Origin: Ferruginibacter sp.
Lineage (GTDB): Bacteria; Bacteroidota; Bacteroidia; Chitinophagales; Chitinophagaceae
DNA length: 64,000 bases
Reading direction: 5' to 3'
Assembly (NCBI GenBank): GCA_016786725.1
Contig: JAEUVU010000019.1
Coordinates: forward strand, 62,001 to 126,000
Position numbers and translations under genes: made by a program. Below, piece after piece: positions 22,932 through 31,270 of the stretch. Below the pieces are notes generated by a model that saw only the letters and a list, made by a program, of their open reading frames with translations, made no database searches and was not told the origin of the DNA. Positions within the stretch are counted from its first letter, which is position 1. The number at the start of each line of letters is the position of its first letter.

Positions 22932-23933
22932 ATGATCATCTCTGCAAACAAATATAAAACTCCCCTGCTTGCCTGCCTCTCAGCAGTTTTTTTCTTTACT
23001 GCACGATCACAAACTTTGCCTGGCTTTACTGCAACAGGAGTTTTTGATGAACAGGAATTAACCATCAGCGATCAATGGAAAGATGTTATACTTAACATTA
23101 ACGCCCCATTACAATTAAAACAAACCGGTAAAACTTACCTGGTATTTTTTGCATTGCCCAATGGCAACAGCATTGAATGGACAAAAGGAAAGAAACTGAA
23201 GGAAGGAGATGACTGGCATTTTGATATACAGCATATTGCTGCACAAACACGCTATGTGCGGCAAACGGATAAAAAAAACAACTACATTATAGTTTATACA
23301 ATGGCTGCTAAAAAAAGCTGGCCAGCCTGGAAACGAAGTACCCGTGATTCAATCTTCATCATTAAAAATATCGTTGACAGCATCAGCCGTTTGTTTAAAA
23401 AATATCGTCCCGAAACAGTACTGAATGGCCACAGCGGTGGCGGCAGTTTTATTTTCGGTTACCTGGATGCGGTTGAAAATATTCCTGCCGGTATAACACG
23501 AATTGCTTTTCTCGACAGCGACTACGGCTACGAAGAAGCCAAACATGCAATCAAACTGGTAAACTGGCTAAAGGCCGGCCATAGGAATAAATTACTTGTG
23601 CTTGCCTACAACGACAGCATTGTTGTATACAATGGAAAGCCGCTGGTAAGCACTACAGGCGGTACCTGGTACCGCAGCCGTTTGATGCAAAAGAATCTTG
23701 CTGCTGCATTTGATTTTGATACAGTTGCCGATACAGCTTTCATTCATCACTCAGCCCTTAACAAAAGGATACAGATCATCCTCAAAGAAAATCCCTCAGG
23801 CCTCCTCTACCATACCGAACAGGTTGCCAGGAACGGGTTTATGCTCTCCCTGCTGTCAGCTACAAAATTTGACAGGAAGAAGTACTTTACCTATTTTGGG
23901 CAACGGGTTTATCAAAAATTCATCAGTGATTAA
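22932..23933 (+). CDS. Secreted alpha/beta-hydrolase-like protein
   Basis: A 333-residue protein with a signal peptide (to about residue 27, 'FFTARSQ'). The section 'YRPETVLNGHSGGGSFIFGYLDAVENIP' holds a nucleophile elbow GHSGGG with Ser168, and the flanking sequence fits an alpha/beta-hydrolase fold. 'ITRIAFLDSDYGYEE' follows a strand, as in acid-residue loops, and a candidate His is in 'FIHHSAL'. An esterase or peptidase is the likely class; the substrate is unknown. Its 3' end overlaps the following lipoprotein gene by 8 bp, so they are translationally coupled and probably work in the same place. Confidence 0.75.
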   Translation: MIISANKYKTPLLACLSAVFFFTARSQTLPGFTATGVFDEQELTISDQWKDVILNINAPLQLKQTGKTYLVFFALPNGNSIEWTKGKKLKEGDDWHFDIQHIAAQTRYVRQTDKKNNYIIVYTMAAKKSWPAWKRSTRDSIFIIKNIVDSISRLFKKYRPETVLNGHSGGGSFIFGYLDAVENIPAGITRIAFLDSDYGYEEAKHAIKLVNWLKAGHRNKLLVLAYNDSIVVYNGKPLVSTTGGTWYRSRLMQKNLAAAFDFDTVADTAFIHHSALNKRIQIILKENPSGLLYHTEQVARNGFMLSLLSATKFDRKKYFTYFGQRVYQKFISD

Positions 23934-24741
23934 AAAGATTTTTATAGCGGCAGGTATCATTGCAGGCCTGGCGGCCTGCAGTAAAAAATTTTATCTTCGG
24001 GTTACTGCTCCTGCAATTGAAAGAACAGGCGGTACGGTTTTTTATAAAACCGTAGCAGCCTGGAAATGGGCTGCCAGGGATTCGTTAGCCGTGCAGGAAA
24101 TACTGGCAGGTAATATTCCTTCTTTTTTTAAAAAGTTCGTAGCCGTTGGTTCAAGCATAAAAGACAGCCTGGGAAATACACATGAAGCGGTCTTTTTTGT
24201 ATCACCGGATTATATTGCTATCGGCACAGATGAGGACTGGGCAAGGATACCGCTGACACCTATGGCTGCGCAGAAAATAGCAGACAGTTTTCATTGCTTT
24301 CTGCCAACCCGCAAAATGGTTGATCTGATTTACCAGCAGTCTGTTATAAAGTTAGAGCCTGTACCTATGTATGCCTTCAGGGATAGCAGTGTAACCATGT
24401 GGCAGCATCACCTGATTGTGGAAGGCCAACGCAAAGGAAGAAGCGGATTAATTGCAGGTATTAAAAAAGACCTGGTTATTTCAGGCAAAGTATCAAGAGA
24501 CCCCAGATCCGGCAGGGAGGCTATTTACGGCTGGCATCAGTTGAATGGCAAACCCATTCAGCCACTTTACACGGGGCATATAAACTGGTGGGTTGATTAC
24601 AGCCATGGAGCCAGGCTGATCTATGAAAAAATAAAAGTAGATGGCAGAGAAATGCATTATACAGATGTGCTGAAGCACCCGCTTTATCAAAAACTGCTTT
24701 GTGATGAGGACTGGTGTGATTTTTATAAATATCCATATTAG
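23926..24741 (+). CDS. Lipoprotein of unknown function
   Basis: The open frame runs from 23698, but most of that overlaps the hydrolase gene. A GTG at 23926 begins 'IKKIFIAAGIIAGLAAC', a textbook lipoprotein signal with the lipobox LAAC, giving a 271-residue protein. The mature part has no family I can name; it is alpha/beta in character, ending 'HYTDVLKHPLYQKLLCDEDWCDFYKYPY'. It overlaps the preceding secreted hydrolase by 8 bp (GTGATTAA), so the two are surely one operon. Confidence 0.78.
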   Translation: MIKKIFIAAGIIAGLAACSKKFYLRVTAPAIERTGGTVFYKTVAAWKWAARDSLAVQEILAGNIPSFFKKFVAVGSSIKDSLGNTHEAVFFVSPDYIAIGTDEDWARIPLTPMAAQKIADSFHCFLPTRKMVDLIYQQSVIKLEPVPMYAFRDSSVTMWQHHLIVEGQRKGRSGLIAGIKKDLVISGKVSRDPRSGREAIYGWHQLNGKPIQPLYTGHINWWVDYSHGARLIYEKIKVDGREMHYTDVLKHPLYQKLLCDEDWCDFYKYPY

Positions 24742-24848
24742 CTAATCCGTTTGGATTATATACTATGCTCACATTCATATTAATTTTACCATTCTCCTTT
24801 GTTATTAATAACTTTACCGGACTGCATTTTTAACCAAAATAAACTGTA

Positions 24849-25316
24849 ATGAAAAAAATCATCTTTCTGTTGCTGACTGTTTTTACGCTTCAGGTTTCTG
24901 CCCAGGAAATAAGTAAGGAATACGACAGGATTGGAAAATTTAACAGCAAAGGAGTGGCCTTTGTCTGGAAAAATAAACTGGTGGGCATGATAAATACAAG
25001 CGGAAAAGAACTGGCCAAACCCGAATACGAAAAGATAGGCTCATTCGGCAGCGATAATCTTGCTTTTACCACCATGTATGGAAAGATCGGCATTATTAAT
25101 ATGGAAGGAAAAGTAATTGTTCAGAATGAATATGAATCCATTTCGCAGTTTGACGGACAACTGGCCATTACAAAAAAAGACGGCCTTTATGGCATGATTA
25201 ATAAAAAAGGCAAAGTGCTCGTAAAAAATGAATACCAGAAATTAAAGATAGGAAGGTACGGAGATGTAAGGGCAGTGAAAGACGGGCAGGAAATATTGCT
25301 GGATGTTAAAGGCTGA
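24849..25316 (+). CDS. WG-repeat-type secreted protein
   Basis: A 155-residue protein with a signal peptide (to 'LQVSAQ', residue 19) and four tandem units of about 28 residues built as 'GKFNSKGVAFVWKNKLVGMINTSGKEL', 'GSFGSDNLAFTTMYGKIGIINMEGKVI', 'SQFDGQLAITKKDGLYGMINKKGKVL', and a last partial copy. This is the WG/KWG repeat pattern (here 'GxINxxGK') of beta-propeller-like or beta-solenoid proteins. Function unknown. A strong terminator follows the stop. Confidence 0.85.
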   Translation: MKKIIFLLLTVFTLQVSAQEISKEYDRIGKFNSKGVAFVWKNKLVGMINTSGKELAKPEYEKIGSFGSDNLAFTTMYGKIGIINMEGKVIVQNEYESISQFDGQLAITKKDGLYGMINKKGKVLVKNEYQKLKIGRYGDVRAVKDGQEILLDVKG

Positions 25317-25339
25317 TACATCATTTCAAATCAATATCA

Positions 25340-25374
25340 AATCAACCCCGCTTAAACCGGGGTTGATTTTTTTA
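25340..25374 (+). terminator. Intrinsic terminator after the WG-repeat gene
   Basis: AATCAACCCC and GGGGTTGATT form a 10-bp stem with a short loop, followed by a run of seven T. Confidence 0.9.
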
Positions 25375-25436
25375 TGCTATCTACTGCATAAATTGCATTG
25401 CTGATTTTTTTTTGAAAACCCGTTTAAGAATACAAC

Positions 25437-26045
25437 ATGGATTTATTTGGAGATATTACCGACCATACAATAAACCTGCTGCCAAAAGACGGCACCGTAA
25501 ACTATTACGGTAAATTATTTTGCAGGCAGGAAGCTGACCATTATTACAATGCCCTGCTTACCAATATTGAATGGAAAAATGATGAGGCATTCATTCTTGG
25601 AAAACTTATCATCACAAAGCGTAAAGTGGCCTGGTATGGAGACAGTGCTTTTGAATACGCATATTCTAACAGAACAAAAACAGCTTTGCCGTGGACGAAA
25701 GAATTGTTAGAATTAAAATCAAAAGCAGAATCTGAAACAGGTGAGAGTTTCAACAGTTGCCTGCTTAACCTCTACCACACAGGCGAAGAAGGAATGGCCT
25801 GGCACAGCGATGGCGAAAAGGACCTGAAGCCCAATGGGGCAATAGGCTCTTTAAGTTTTGGCGCCCAAAGAAAATTTTCTTTCAAACACAAAACAACAAA
25901 AGAAACTGTCTCCATAATACTGGAGCATGGCAGTTTACTGGTGATGAAAGCAACAACGCAAACACACTGGCTGCACCGGCTTCCGCCAACTAAAAAAATA
26001 TTTAGCCCCCGGATAAATCTTACTTTCAGAACAATAGTGGAGTAA
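25437..26045 (+). CDS. alkB: AlkB-like alpha-ketoglutarate-dependent dioxygenase
   Basis: A 202-residue Fe(II)/2-oxoglutarate dioxygenase of the AlkB (ALKBH2/3-like) group, which removes methyl lesions from DNA or RNA bases by oxidation. The iron ligands are visible: His123 and Asp125 in 'AWHSDGE', and His180 in 'TQTHWLHRLP'. The 2-oxoglutarate-binding Arg192 and the substrate-side Arg198 are in 'SPRINLTFR'. 'AWYGDSAFEYAYSN' near residue 65 is the nucleotide-recognition lid. Length is normal. It converges on the histidine kinase gene with 4 bp between stops. The symbol denotes the family; orthology with E. coli AlkB is not proven. Confidence 0.93.
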   Translation: MDLFGDITDHTINLLPKDGTVNYYGKLFCRQEADHYYNALLTNIEWKNDEAFILGKLIITKRKVAWYGDSAFEYAYSNRTKTALPWTKELLELKSKAESETGESFNSCLLNLYHTGEEGMAWHSDGEKDLKPNGAIGSLSFGAQRKFSFKHKTTKETVSIILEHGSLLVMKATTQTHWLHRLPPTKKIFSPRINLTFRTIVE

Positions 26046-26049
26046 CTGA

Positions 26050-27411
26050 TCAGGAGAAAGCTTTTGGGTGCGGCAACTTTATATGCACAGAAGTACCGGT
26101 GTCTTTCTCACTTTTGATGGTAAAGCTGCCGTTGCATTTTTCCACCAGGTCGCGGCATATTATAAGCCCCAGGCCTGTTCCCTGTTCATTATTCGTACCT
26201 GGCGTGGAGTAAAATGCTTTATCATTTATTTTCGCCAGTTTTTCGGCGCTGATACCTATCCCGCTATCACTAACCGTTATTTCGTAATCACCCTCAGATG
26301 CTTTCCCGCTCACCTGAACCGATTCGCCCGGGTGTGAAAATTTGATTGCATTTGAAATTACATTTCGCAATACAATTTCAAGTATGTCCTTATCAGCCGG
26401 AATGTAATAGTCTGTAAAGTCAGCTTTAACATTCACGTGCTTTTCCTCTGCTGCTTTTGCCAGGTGGTTTTGTATCCTGCCAACAAGGGCATTAACATCT
26501 ACTGTGTCTATTGTTATATGTGTTTCTTTGATCTGCATTTTTGCCCAGTTTAACAGGTTTTCAAAAAGATCAAAAGCCTTTTTTAATTCTTCCTTCAACT
26601 GGGGCAAAATTTCCTTTATGGTTTCCAGTGAAATGTTGTCGTTAATATCTGCCTCTACTATCAGGTACAGGCCCTGAAGCGGGCTTCTGATATCGTGGCT
26701 GATAATGGAGAATACCTTGTCTTTTATCAGGATGGTTTCGCTCAGCCTTTCAGCCTGCTGAGCAATCCGGCGGTTTGTTTTTTGCAATGCTTCCCTTTGG
26801 GCTTTTATCTTATCCTGGTATTTCCAAATCTGGAATTTTATAGAAAACAAGGTTACAGAAGAAAGAACAAACACCCCCACAATGCTGATCATTTCCAGGA
26901 TAAAATCATGCCTGTGTGTAAGCCCATGTACTTTATTTTCAATAATAATGGCAGTTATGAACATCATTGAAATAGAAACGAATGCAGTAAATATTTTTTT
27001 TCTGCTGTTTAAAAAGAAAAAAGAGTAGATCACATAAGGAAACAGGTAATATAGAGCGCCCCGGTCGTGTGTAAAAAAACTTATAACAACAAAAGAGACA
27101 GGAAAAACAAAAAAAGAAAAATATACTGTTTGTACATACGCTTTAACATACATAAAAAACAGCATCAGCAAATTGAATATTACCGGCATAAAATTGATCA
27201 GCAATAATAACGGAGTATGCTGTTCAGGCAAAAAAAGCAGTATGTAACAAAACCTCAAAATACCGATCAACAGCCCGGTAATATTTATGACATTAAATAT
27301 CAGGCCCTGGCTAAAATGGTACGGGGCCATATTATCAGTAAGGCCAACATAAAAAATACGCTGATAAGGATATTTGGGACTTCTGCCATTTGCTTTGGTA
27401 AATTCAGGCAT
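26050..27411 (-). CDS. Membrane sensor histidine kinase
   Basis: A 453-residue kinase. The first about 195 residues hold six hydrophobic segments (e.g. 36-60, 69-88, 97-112, 121-135, 141-158, 171-190), then a coiled coil (198-230), a dimerisation/phosphoacceptor domain with 'FSIISHDIRSPLQG' (His239), and a HATPase domain with the N box 'NVISNAIKFS', G1 'DSGIGIS' and G2 'GTGLGLIICRDLV'. All catalytic boxes are intact. No response regulator is adjacent, so it is an orphan kinase. The signal is unknown; the multi-pass sensor resembles 7TM/MASE-type input domains. Divergent promoters with the GNAT gene lie at 27412-27582. Confidence 0.92.
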   Translation of the reverse strand: MPEFTKANGRSPKYPYQRIFYVGLTDNMAPYHFSQGLIFNVINITGLLIGILRFCYILLFLPEQHTPLLLLINFMPVIFNLLMLFFMYVKAYVQTVYFSFFVFPVSFVVISFFTHDRGALYYLFPYVIYSFFFLNSRKKIFTAFVSISMMFITAIIIENKVHGLTHRHDFILEMISIVGVFVLSSVTLFSIKFQIWKYQDKIKAQREALQKTNRRIAQQAERLSETILIKDKVFSIISHDIRSPLQGLYLIVEADINDNISLETIKEILPQLKEELKKAFDLFENLLNWAKMQIKETHITIDTVDVNALVGRIQNHLAKAAEEKHVNVKADFTDYYIPADKDILEIVLRNVISNAIKFSHPGESVQVSGKASEGDYEITVSDSGIGISAEKLAKINDKAFYSTPGTNNEQGTGLGLIICRDLVEKCNGSFTIKSEKDTGTSVHIKLPHPKAFS

Positions 27412-27582
27412 AGCTGCAATGAATTATGGTAATAGGATTAACTCATTTGGATTAAGGCAGTAAAAATAATATTTCCATCATTAAAAGCTATGAATATCTT
27501 TACAAAATTGCAGGCTGTAACACCATAAAAGCTGCTGCAAAATGTTCTGGTTGTTTTTAAAAACAAAAAAAGTTGTCTCCCG

Positions 27583-28566
27583 GTGAAAATCGAAAAAACA
27601 GGCATGCCTGCATTAAAGGAAAAATATAAAACGGGGCGCCTTTTGCTGCGGCCACTATCCAATACAGATGCTGCCTTTATTTTTGAACTGGTAAATACTC
27701 CCGGATGGATAAAATTTATCGGCGACAGGAATGTAAGAAACCTGCAGGATGCTGATCAATATATTCAGAAAATTATTGGCAACCCGGATGTGGAATACCG
27801 TGTTGTTACTTTACAGGAAGGTCAACTCCCTTTGGGTGTAATCAGTTTTATCAAACGCAGTTACCTCCATCATCATGATATTGGTTTTGCATTTCTTCCG
27901 GCCCATGCCGGCAAGGGTTATGCATTTGAAGCCGCCCATGCGGTTTTAATGCATCTCCTTACATTAAAAGATCACAGCATCATACTGGCTACAACACTTA
28001 CTGATAATCATACTTCTGTAAAACTATTAAAAAAACTGGGCTTTGTTTTCAGTAAAGAGATAGCTAATGAAGAACTTACACTACAGTTATATGCCATTGA
28101 AAATAAAAAAGCAAATCCCTTTTTTAACCGTACTGATTCTGACAATAATGATTTTCAAAGCCTGGTAGCTTTACTGGATGCAGACCTTGCAATAAGAGAC
28201 GGTGATGAGCATGCATTTTATGCACAATACAATAAAACCACAGCAATTCGCCATGCTGTTGTTTGTTATGTTGATGATAAGCCTGTTGGTTGCGGCGCTT
28301 TTAAAAAATTTGATGATGAAAAAGCTGAAATAAAAAGAATGTTTGTATTGCCGGAATGCCGTGGGCAAAGTATCGGGTTAAATATTTTAAAAGAATTGGA
28401 ACAATGGGCTGCCGAGGAGCAATATGCAGTCTGTGTTTTAGAAACCGGTAAAAAACAACCGGAGGCAATACATTTATATAAAAAGGCTGGATATACTGTC
28501 ATTCCTAATTACGGCCAATACGAGGGCATAGACAACAGCGTGTGTATGCTGAAAAAATTAACGTAG
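27583..28566 (+). CDS. Tandem GNAT N-acetyltransferase (two domains)
   Basis: A 327-residue protein starting at a GTG at 27583 ('MKIEKTGMPAL'); an ATG at 27604 is the alternative. It contains two acetyltransferase domains. The N-terminal one (about 15-165) is RimJ/RimL-like: 'TGRLLLRPLSNTDAAFIFELVNTPGWIKFIG', 'HDIGFAFLPAHAGKGYAFEAAHAV', 'NHTSVKLLKKLGFV'. The C-terminal one (about 180-325) is a typical GNAT: 'EIKRMFVLPECRGQSIGLNILKELEQWA' with the acetyl-CoA loop, and 'AIHLYKKAGYTVIPNYGQY'. Two different GNAT lineages fused in one chain are uncommon. Substrates are unknown. Confidence 0.9.
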   Translation: MKIEKTGMPALKEKYKTGRLLLRPLSNTDAAFIFELVNTPGWIKFIGDRNVRNLQDADQYIQKIIGNPDVEYRVVTLQEGQLPLGVISFIKRSYLHHHDIGFAFLPAHAGKGYAFEAAHAVLMHLLTLKDHSIILATTLTDNHTSVKLLKKLGFVFSKEIANEELTLQLYAIENKKANPFFNRTDSDNNDFQSLVALLDADLAIRDGDEHAFYAQYNKTTAIRHAVVCYVDDKPVGCGAFKKFDDEKAEIKRMFVLPECRGQSIGLNILKELEQWAAEEQYAVCVLETGKKQPEAIHLYKKAGYTVIPNYGQYEGIDNSVCMLKKLT

Positions 28567-28652
28567 CGCCACAACTAAATTTTAACAATAGCCGGTTTCT
28601 ATTAACACAACCTTGGCATTATTTTTTCCATCTTTGTGCAAAATAAAATTAC

Positions 28653-29042
28653 TTGAAAAAATATCTACTCAGCTTATTTATGGTTTGCCCCCTTTTTGCC
28701 AAAGCTCAAAAAGTTGAAAGCATTTATGTAAACCTTTATACCGACAGCCTCAAAAAAGGCACTTTCAATTACATTAACATTGATGGCAAAATGTCAAACG
28801 GAAGGTATCTGCCGCTCGACAGTACCCAACTCGTTTTTTGGGCATCTGCCGGCAAATTCAGCGGCAACAGTTTATGGATAGACAGGGATTTTGCTGCACA
28901 GAAAGTAGATATTAAAGTCAGCCTCAGAAATAACCCTGCAATGATAAAAGAATTTACCATTTATGTTAAGCAAATGCCCGATCCGGAATTAAAAACAATG
29001 GATGAAATAATGAACAAACCAAAAAACAGGAACGGAAAGTAA
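28653..29042 (+). CDS. Small secreted protein of unknown function
   Basis: A 129-residue protein starting at a TTG (28653) with the signal peptide 'KKYLLSLFMVCPLFAKAQ'. The mature part is beta-rich with a Tyr/Asp-containing 'VESIYVNLYTDSLKKGTFNYINIDGKMSNGRYLPLDSTQLVFW', followed by 'WIDRDFAAQKVDIKVSLRN', recalling small periplasmic Ig-like proteins. No family recognised. A strong terminator follows 20 bp after the stop, so it is monocistronic. Confidence 0.75.
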   Translation: MKKYLLSLFMVCPLFAKAQKVESIYVNLYTDSLKKGTFNYINIDGKMSNGRYLPLDSTQLVFWASAGKFSGNSLWIDRDFAAQKVDIKVSLRNNPAMIKEFTIYVKQMPDPELKTMDEIMNKPKNRNGK

Positions 29043-29063
29043 AATAATTAGAACCACAAATTA

Positions 29064-29102
29064 AAATGCCCGGTAATTTTTAAAGAACTGCCGGGCATTT
29101 TT
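29064..29102 (+). terminator. Intrinsic terminator
   Basis: AAATGCCCGG and CCGGGCATTT form a perfect 10-bp stem with a 17-nt loop, followed by TT. It lies between the small secreted protein and the agmatine deiminase family gene. Confidence 0.85.
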
Positions 29103-29121
29103 AAAAATTCAAACCTATTGT

Positions 29122-30237
29122 ATGTTAAAAATCACCTTGATCTTAATGACCCTTATTACAATTTCCTGCTCCTGCCAAAAAGATGAAAATGAAACTCTGC
29201 CTGGCGATACTGTAATTTTATACACGATGCCCGAAGAGTCTGAATTACATGAGGGCACATGGTTACAATGGCCCCATCAATTTCAATACGGAATTACTTA
29301 CCGCAACAGGCTTGATGCAACATGGACAGCCATGACCAAAGCCCTTTGTACAGGTGAGAAAGTTCACATTATTGCTTACAATGAATCTGAAAAAAACAGG
29401 ATAATAACATTACTGAACTCAGCGGCAATCCCTTTAACAAATATTGATTTTAAAATTTATGCCACCGATGACGTATGGATCAGAGATAACGGCCCTGTTT
29501 ATGTTAAAGACAGTTCGGGCAAATTATCTATCCTCGACTGGGGTTTTAATGGCTGGGGAAATAAAGCCGGTTACACGGATTGTGATCTTGTACCAGGTAA
29601 AATTGCATCAGATGAAAAAATTGCAAAAGTTGACCTCAATAAAAATATGATACTTGAAGGCGGCTCGTTTGAGATAGATGGAAATGGGGCTTTTCTTGCT
29701 ACAAAAAGTGCCATTTTAAATGTTAACCGTAACCCCGGGATGACACAGGCTGAAGCAGAACGCATTTTAAAAAAATACCTGGGAGTTACCCATTTTATCT
29801 GGCTGGATGGTGTTGCAGGCCTGGAAATAACTGATATGCATATAGATGGTTTTGCAAGGTTTGGTAATAAAAATACCCTTGTAACAATGGAAAAGGCTGA
29901 TTTGCTGAATTGGGATGTTCCGCAAAAAGACATTGATAAACTGTATGCTTCCAGAAATAAAAATGGCAACCCCTATACTTTTTTAAAACTGCCTTTAACA
30001 CAAAACAATGTTGTCACCACTTATGGAACCAATCTTGGCTACAAAGGTTCGTACGTTAACTATTATATTGCCAATACCAAAATACTGGTTCCTAATTACA
30101 ATGATCCGAATGACATGGTTGCAAACAGCATTATTCAGAGTTTGTACCCAGGCAAAGCTGTTGTAGGTATTGATGTACGGAATTTATATGCAAATGGAGG
30201 CATGATACATTGTGTAACACAACAGCAGCCTCAATAA
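29122..30237 (+). CDS. Agmatine deiminase family lipoprotein
   Basis: A 371-residue member of the guanidine-group-modifying enzymes (agmatine deiminase / bacterial peptidyl-arginine deiminase group). Unusually it has a lipoprotein-like signal ('MLKITLILMTLITISCSC', Cys at residue 16). Core motifs are present: 'TDDVWIRDNGPVYV', 'LEGGSFEIDGNGAFLATKSAILN', 'DMHIDGFARF' with the catalytic His, and the C-terminal 'ANGGMIHCVTQQQP' with the nucleophilic Cys364. It could hydrolyse agmatine to carbamoylputrescine or deiminate peptidyl arginine. Export favours a periplasmic or surface role, closer to the Porphyromonas-type enzyme. No downstream carbamoylputrescine amidase gene is present, so a polyamine pathway is not supported here. 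Confidence 0.92.
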   Translation: MLKITLILMTLITISCSCQKDENETLPGDTVILYTMPEESELHEGTWLQWPHQFQYGITYRNRLDATWTAMTKALCTGEKVHIIAYNESEKNRIITLLNSAAIPLTNIDFKIYATDDVWIRDNGPVYVKDSSGKLSILDWGFNGWGNKAGYTDCDLVPGKIASDEKIAKVDLNKNMILEGGSFEIDGNGAFLATKSAILNVNRNPGMTQAEAERILKKYLGVTHFIWLDGVAGLEITDMHIDGFARFGNKNTLVTMEKADLLNWDVPQKDIDKLYASRNKNGNPYTFLKLPLTQNNVVTTYGTNLGYKGSYVNYYIANTKILVPNYNDPNDMVANSIIQSLYPGKAVVGIDVRNLYANGGMIHCVTQQQPQ

Positions 30238-30272
30238 AACATATGGCCAGACTCCTCAGTCAGCCAATTTAT

Positions 30273-30926
30273 TTATGCAAATTTCTTTGCGTCTTCTAAA
30301 AATTTAGCCAACCCAATATCGGTTAAAGGATGTTTAAGTAAACCAAGAATTGAATCCAACGGGCAGGTACAAACATCGGCACCGGCCTCTGCACATTTAA
30401 TAATGTGTAGCGGATTGCGTATAGATGCTGCCAGTATTTCGGTTTTATATCCCTGCACAGAATATATCTGCCTTATCTGGTGTATCAGTTCCATACCATC
30501 CCACCCGCTGTCATCTATTCTGCCCAAAAAAGGTGAAACATAAGTAGCGCCTGCCTTTGCAGCCAGTATTGCCTGCCCGGCGCTGAACACCAACGTGCAG
30601 TTGGTTTTAATACCGTTATCGGTAAACCATTTTAAAGCTTTAATGCCGTCTTTTATCATGGGCACTTTTACCACAATATTCTGATGAATAGCAGCCAGTT
30701 TTTTTCCCTCTTCAACAATGCCGGCAAAATCGGTAGAAATAACTTCGGCGCTGATATCGCCATCTACCATTTCGCAAATGGTTTTGTAATGTGCCAATAC
30801 GGCTTCCTGTCCTTTTACTCCCTCTTTAGCCATTAAAGATGGATTGGTGGTAACTCCGTCTAAAATCCCAAGATCGTTTGCTTCTTTGATTTGATCCAGG
30901 TTGGCAGTGTCTATGAAAAATTTCAT
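30273..30926 (-). CDS. Fructose-6-phosphate aldolase / transaldolase-like protein
   Basis: A 217-residue enzyme of the small transaldolase/FSA group. The Schiff-base lysine is Lys87 in 'NIVVKVPMIKDG'; other motifs are 'FFIDTANLDQIKEA', 'GVTTNPSLMAKEG', 'KTNCTLVFSAGQAILAAKAGATYVSPFLGRIDD', and 'TEILAASIRNPLHI'. Length is right for this group (much shorter than TalB). It may act as a transaldolase in the pentose-phosphate pathway or as an aldolase on fructose 6-phosphate; sequence alone cannot decide. It stands alone on the minus strand. Confidence 0.95.
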   Translation of the reverse strand: MKFFIDTANLDQIKEANDLGILDGVTTNPSLMAKEGVKGQEAVLAHYKTICEMVDGDISAEVISTDFAGIVEEGKKLAAIHQNIVVKVPMIKDGIKALKWFTDNGIKTNCTLVFSAGQAILAAKAGATYVSPFLGRIDDSGWDGMELIHQIRQIYSVQGYKTEILAASIRNPLHIIKCAEAGADVCTCPLDSILGLLKHPLTDIGLAKFLEDAKKFA

Positions 30927-31074
30927 GGTTAATTAATATTTAAGTTTAAATTTTTATAAGTAGCGCAAAAGTAAAATAATTGAAACACTAGAAATTAAAA
31001 GTTATTAATTAAATGTACACAGTAAGTACAGCTGTTACATAAAGCCCCTTCAGGGGTTTGGGGGCATAAAAAAT

Positions 31075-31168
31075 GGCAAGTTACTTACATCGCACCGCTC
31101 AACCATCTACCCTTGCTACCTTCCGGTCCTGGGGGAGTTCAACAGGAGCTGGTCGTATAAGACTTGCC
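31075..31168 (-). ncRNA. ffs: Signal recognition particle RNA (4.5S type)
   Basis: On the minus strand a 94-nt sequence begins GGCAAGT and ends ACTTGCC, closing a long hairpin. Its apical part reads CCAGGACCGGAAGGTAGCAA followed by GGGTAGATGG, which is the conserved SRP RNA helix 8 with the GGAA-type loop and asymmetric internal loop that bind Ffh. A T-run follows the 3' end. It is the bacterial small SRP RNA and is not covered by any protein gene. It lies in the 345-bp stretch between the transaldolase and T9SS plug genes. Confidence 0.93.
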
Positions 31169-31270
31169 GCCGCAAAGATAAGGAATGAGGGTTAATGGTT
31201 AAAGGTTAATTGAAAAAAGTTTCAAATTAAAAAAACCCGCCAATGACTTAAAGACAAATGACCGGTTTTA

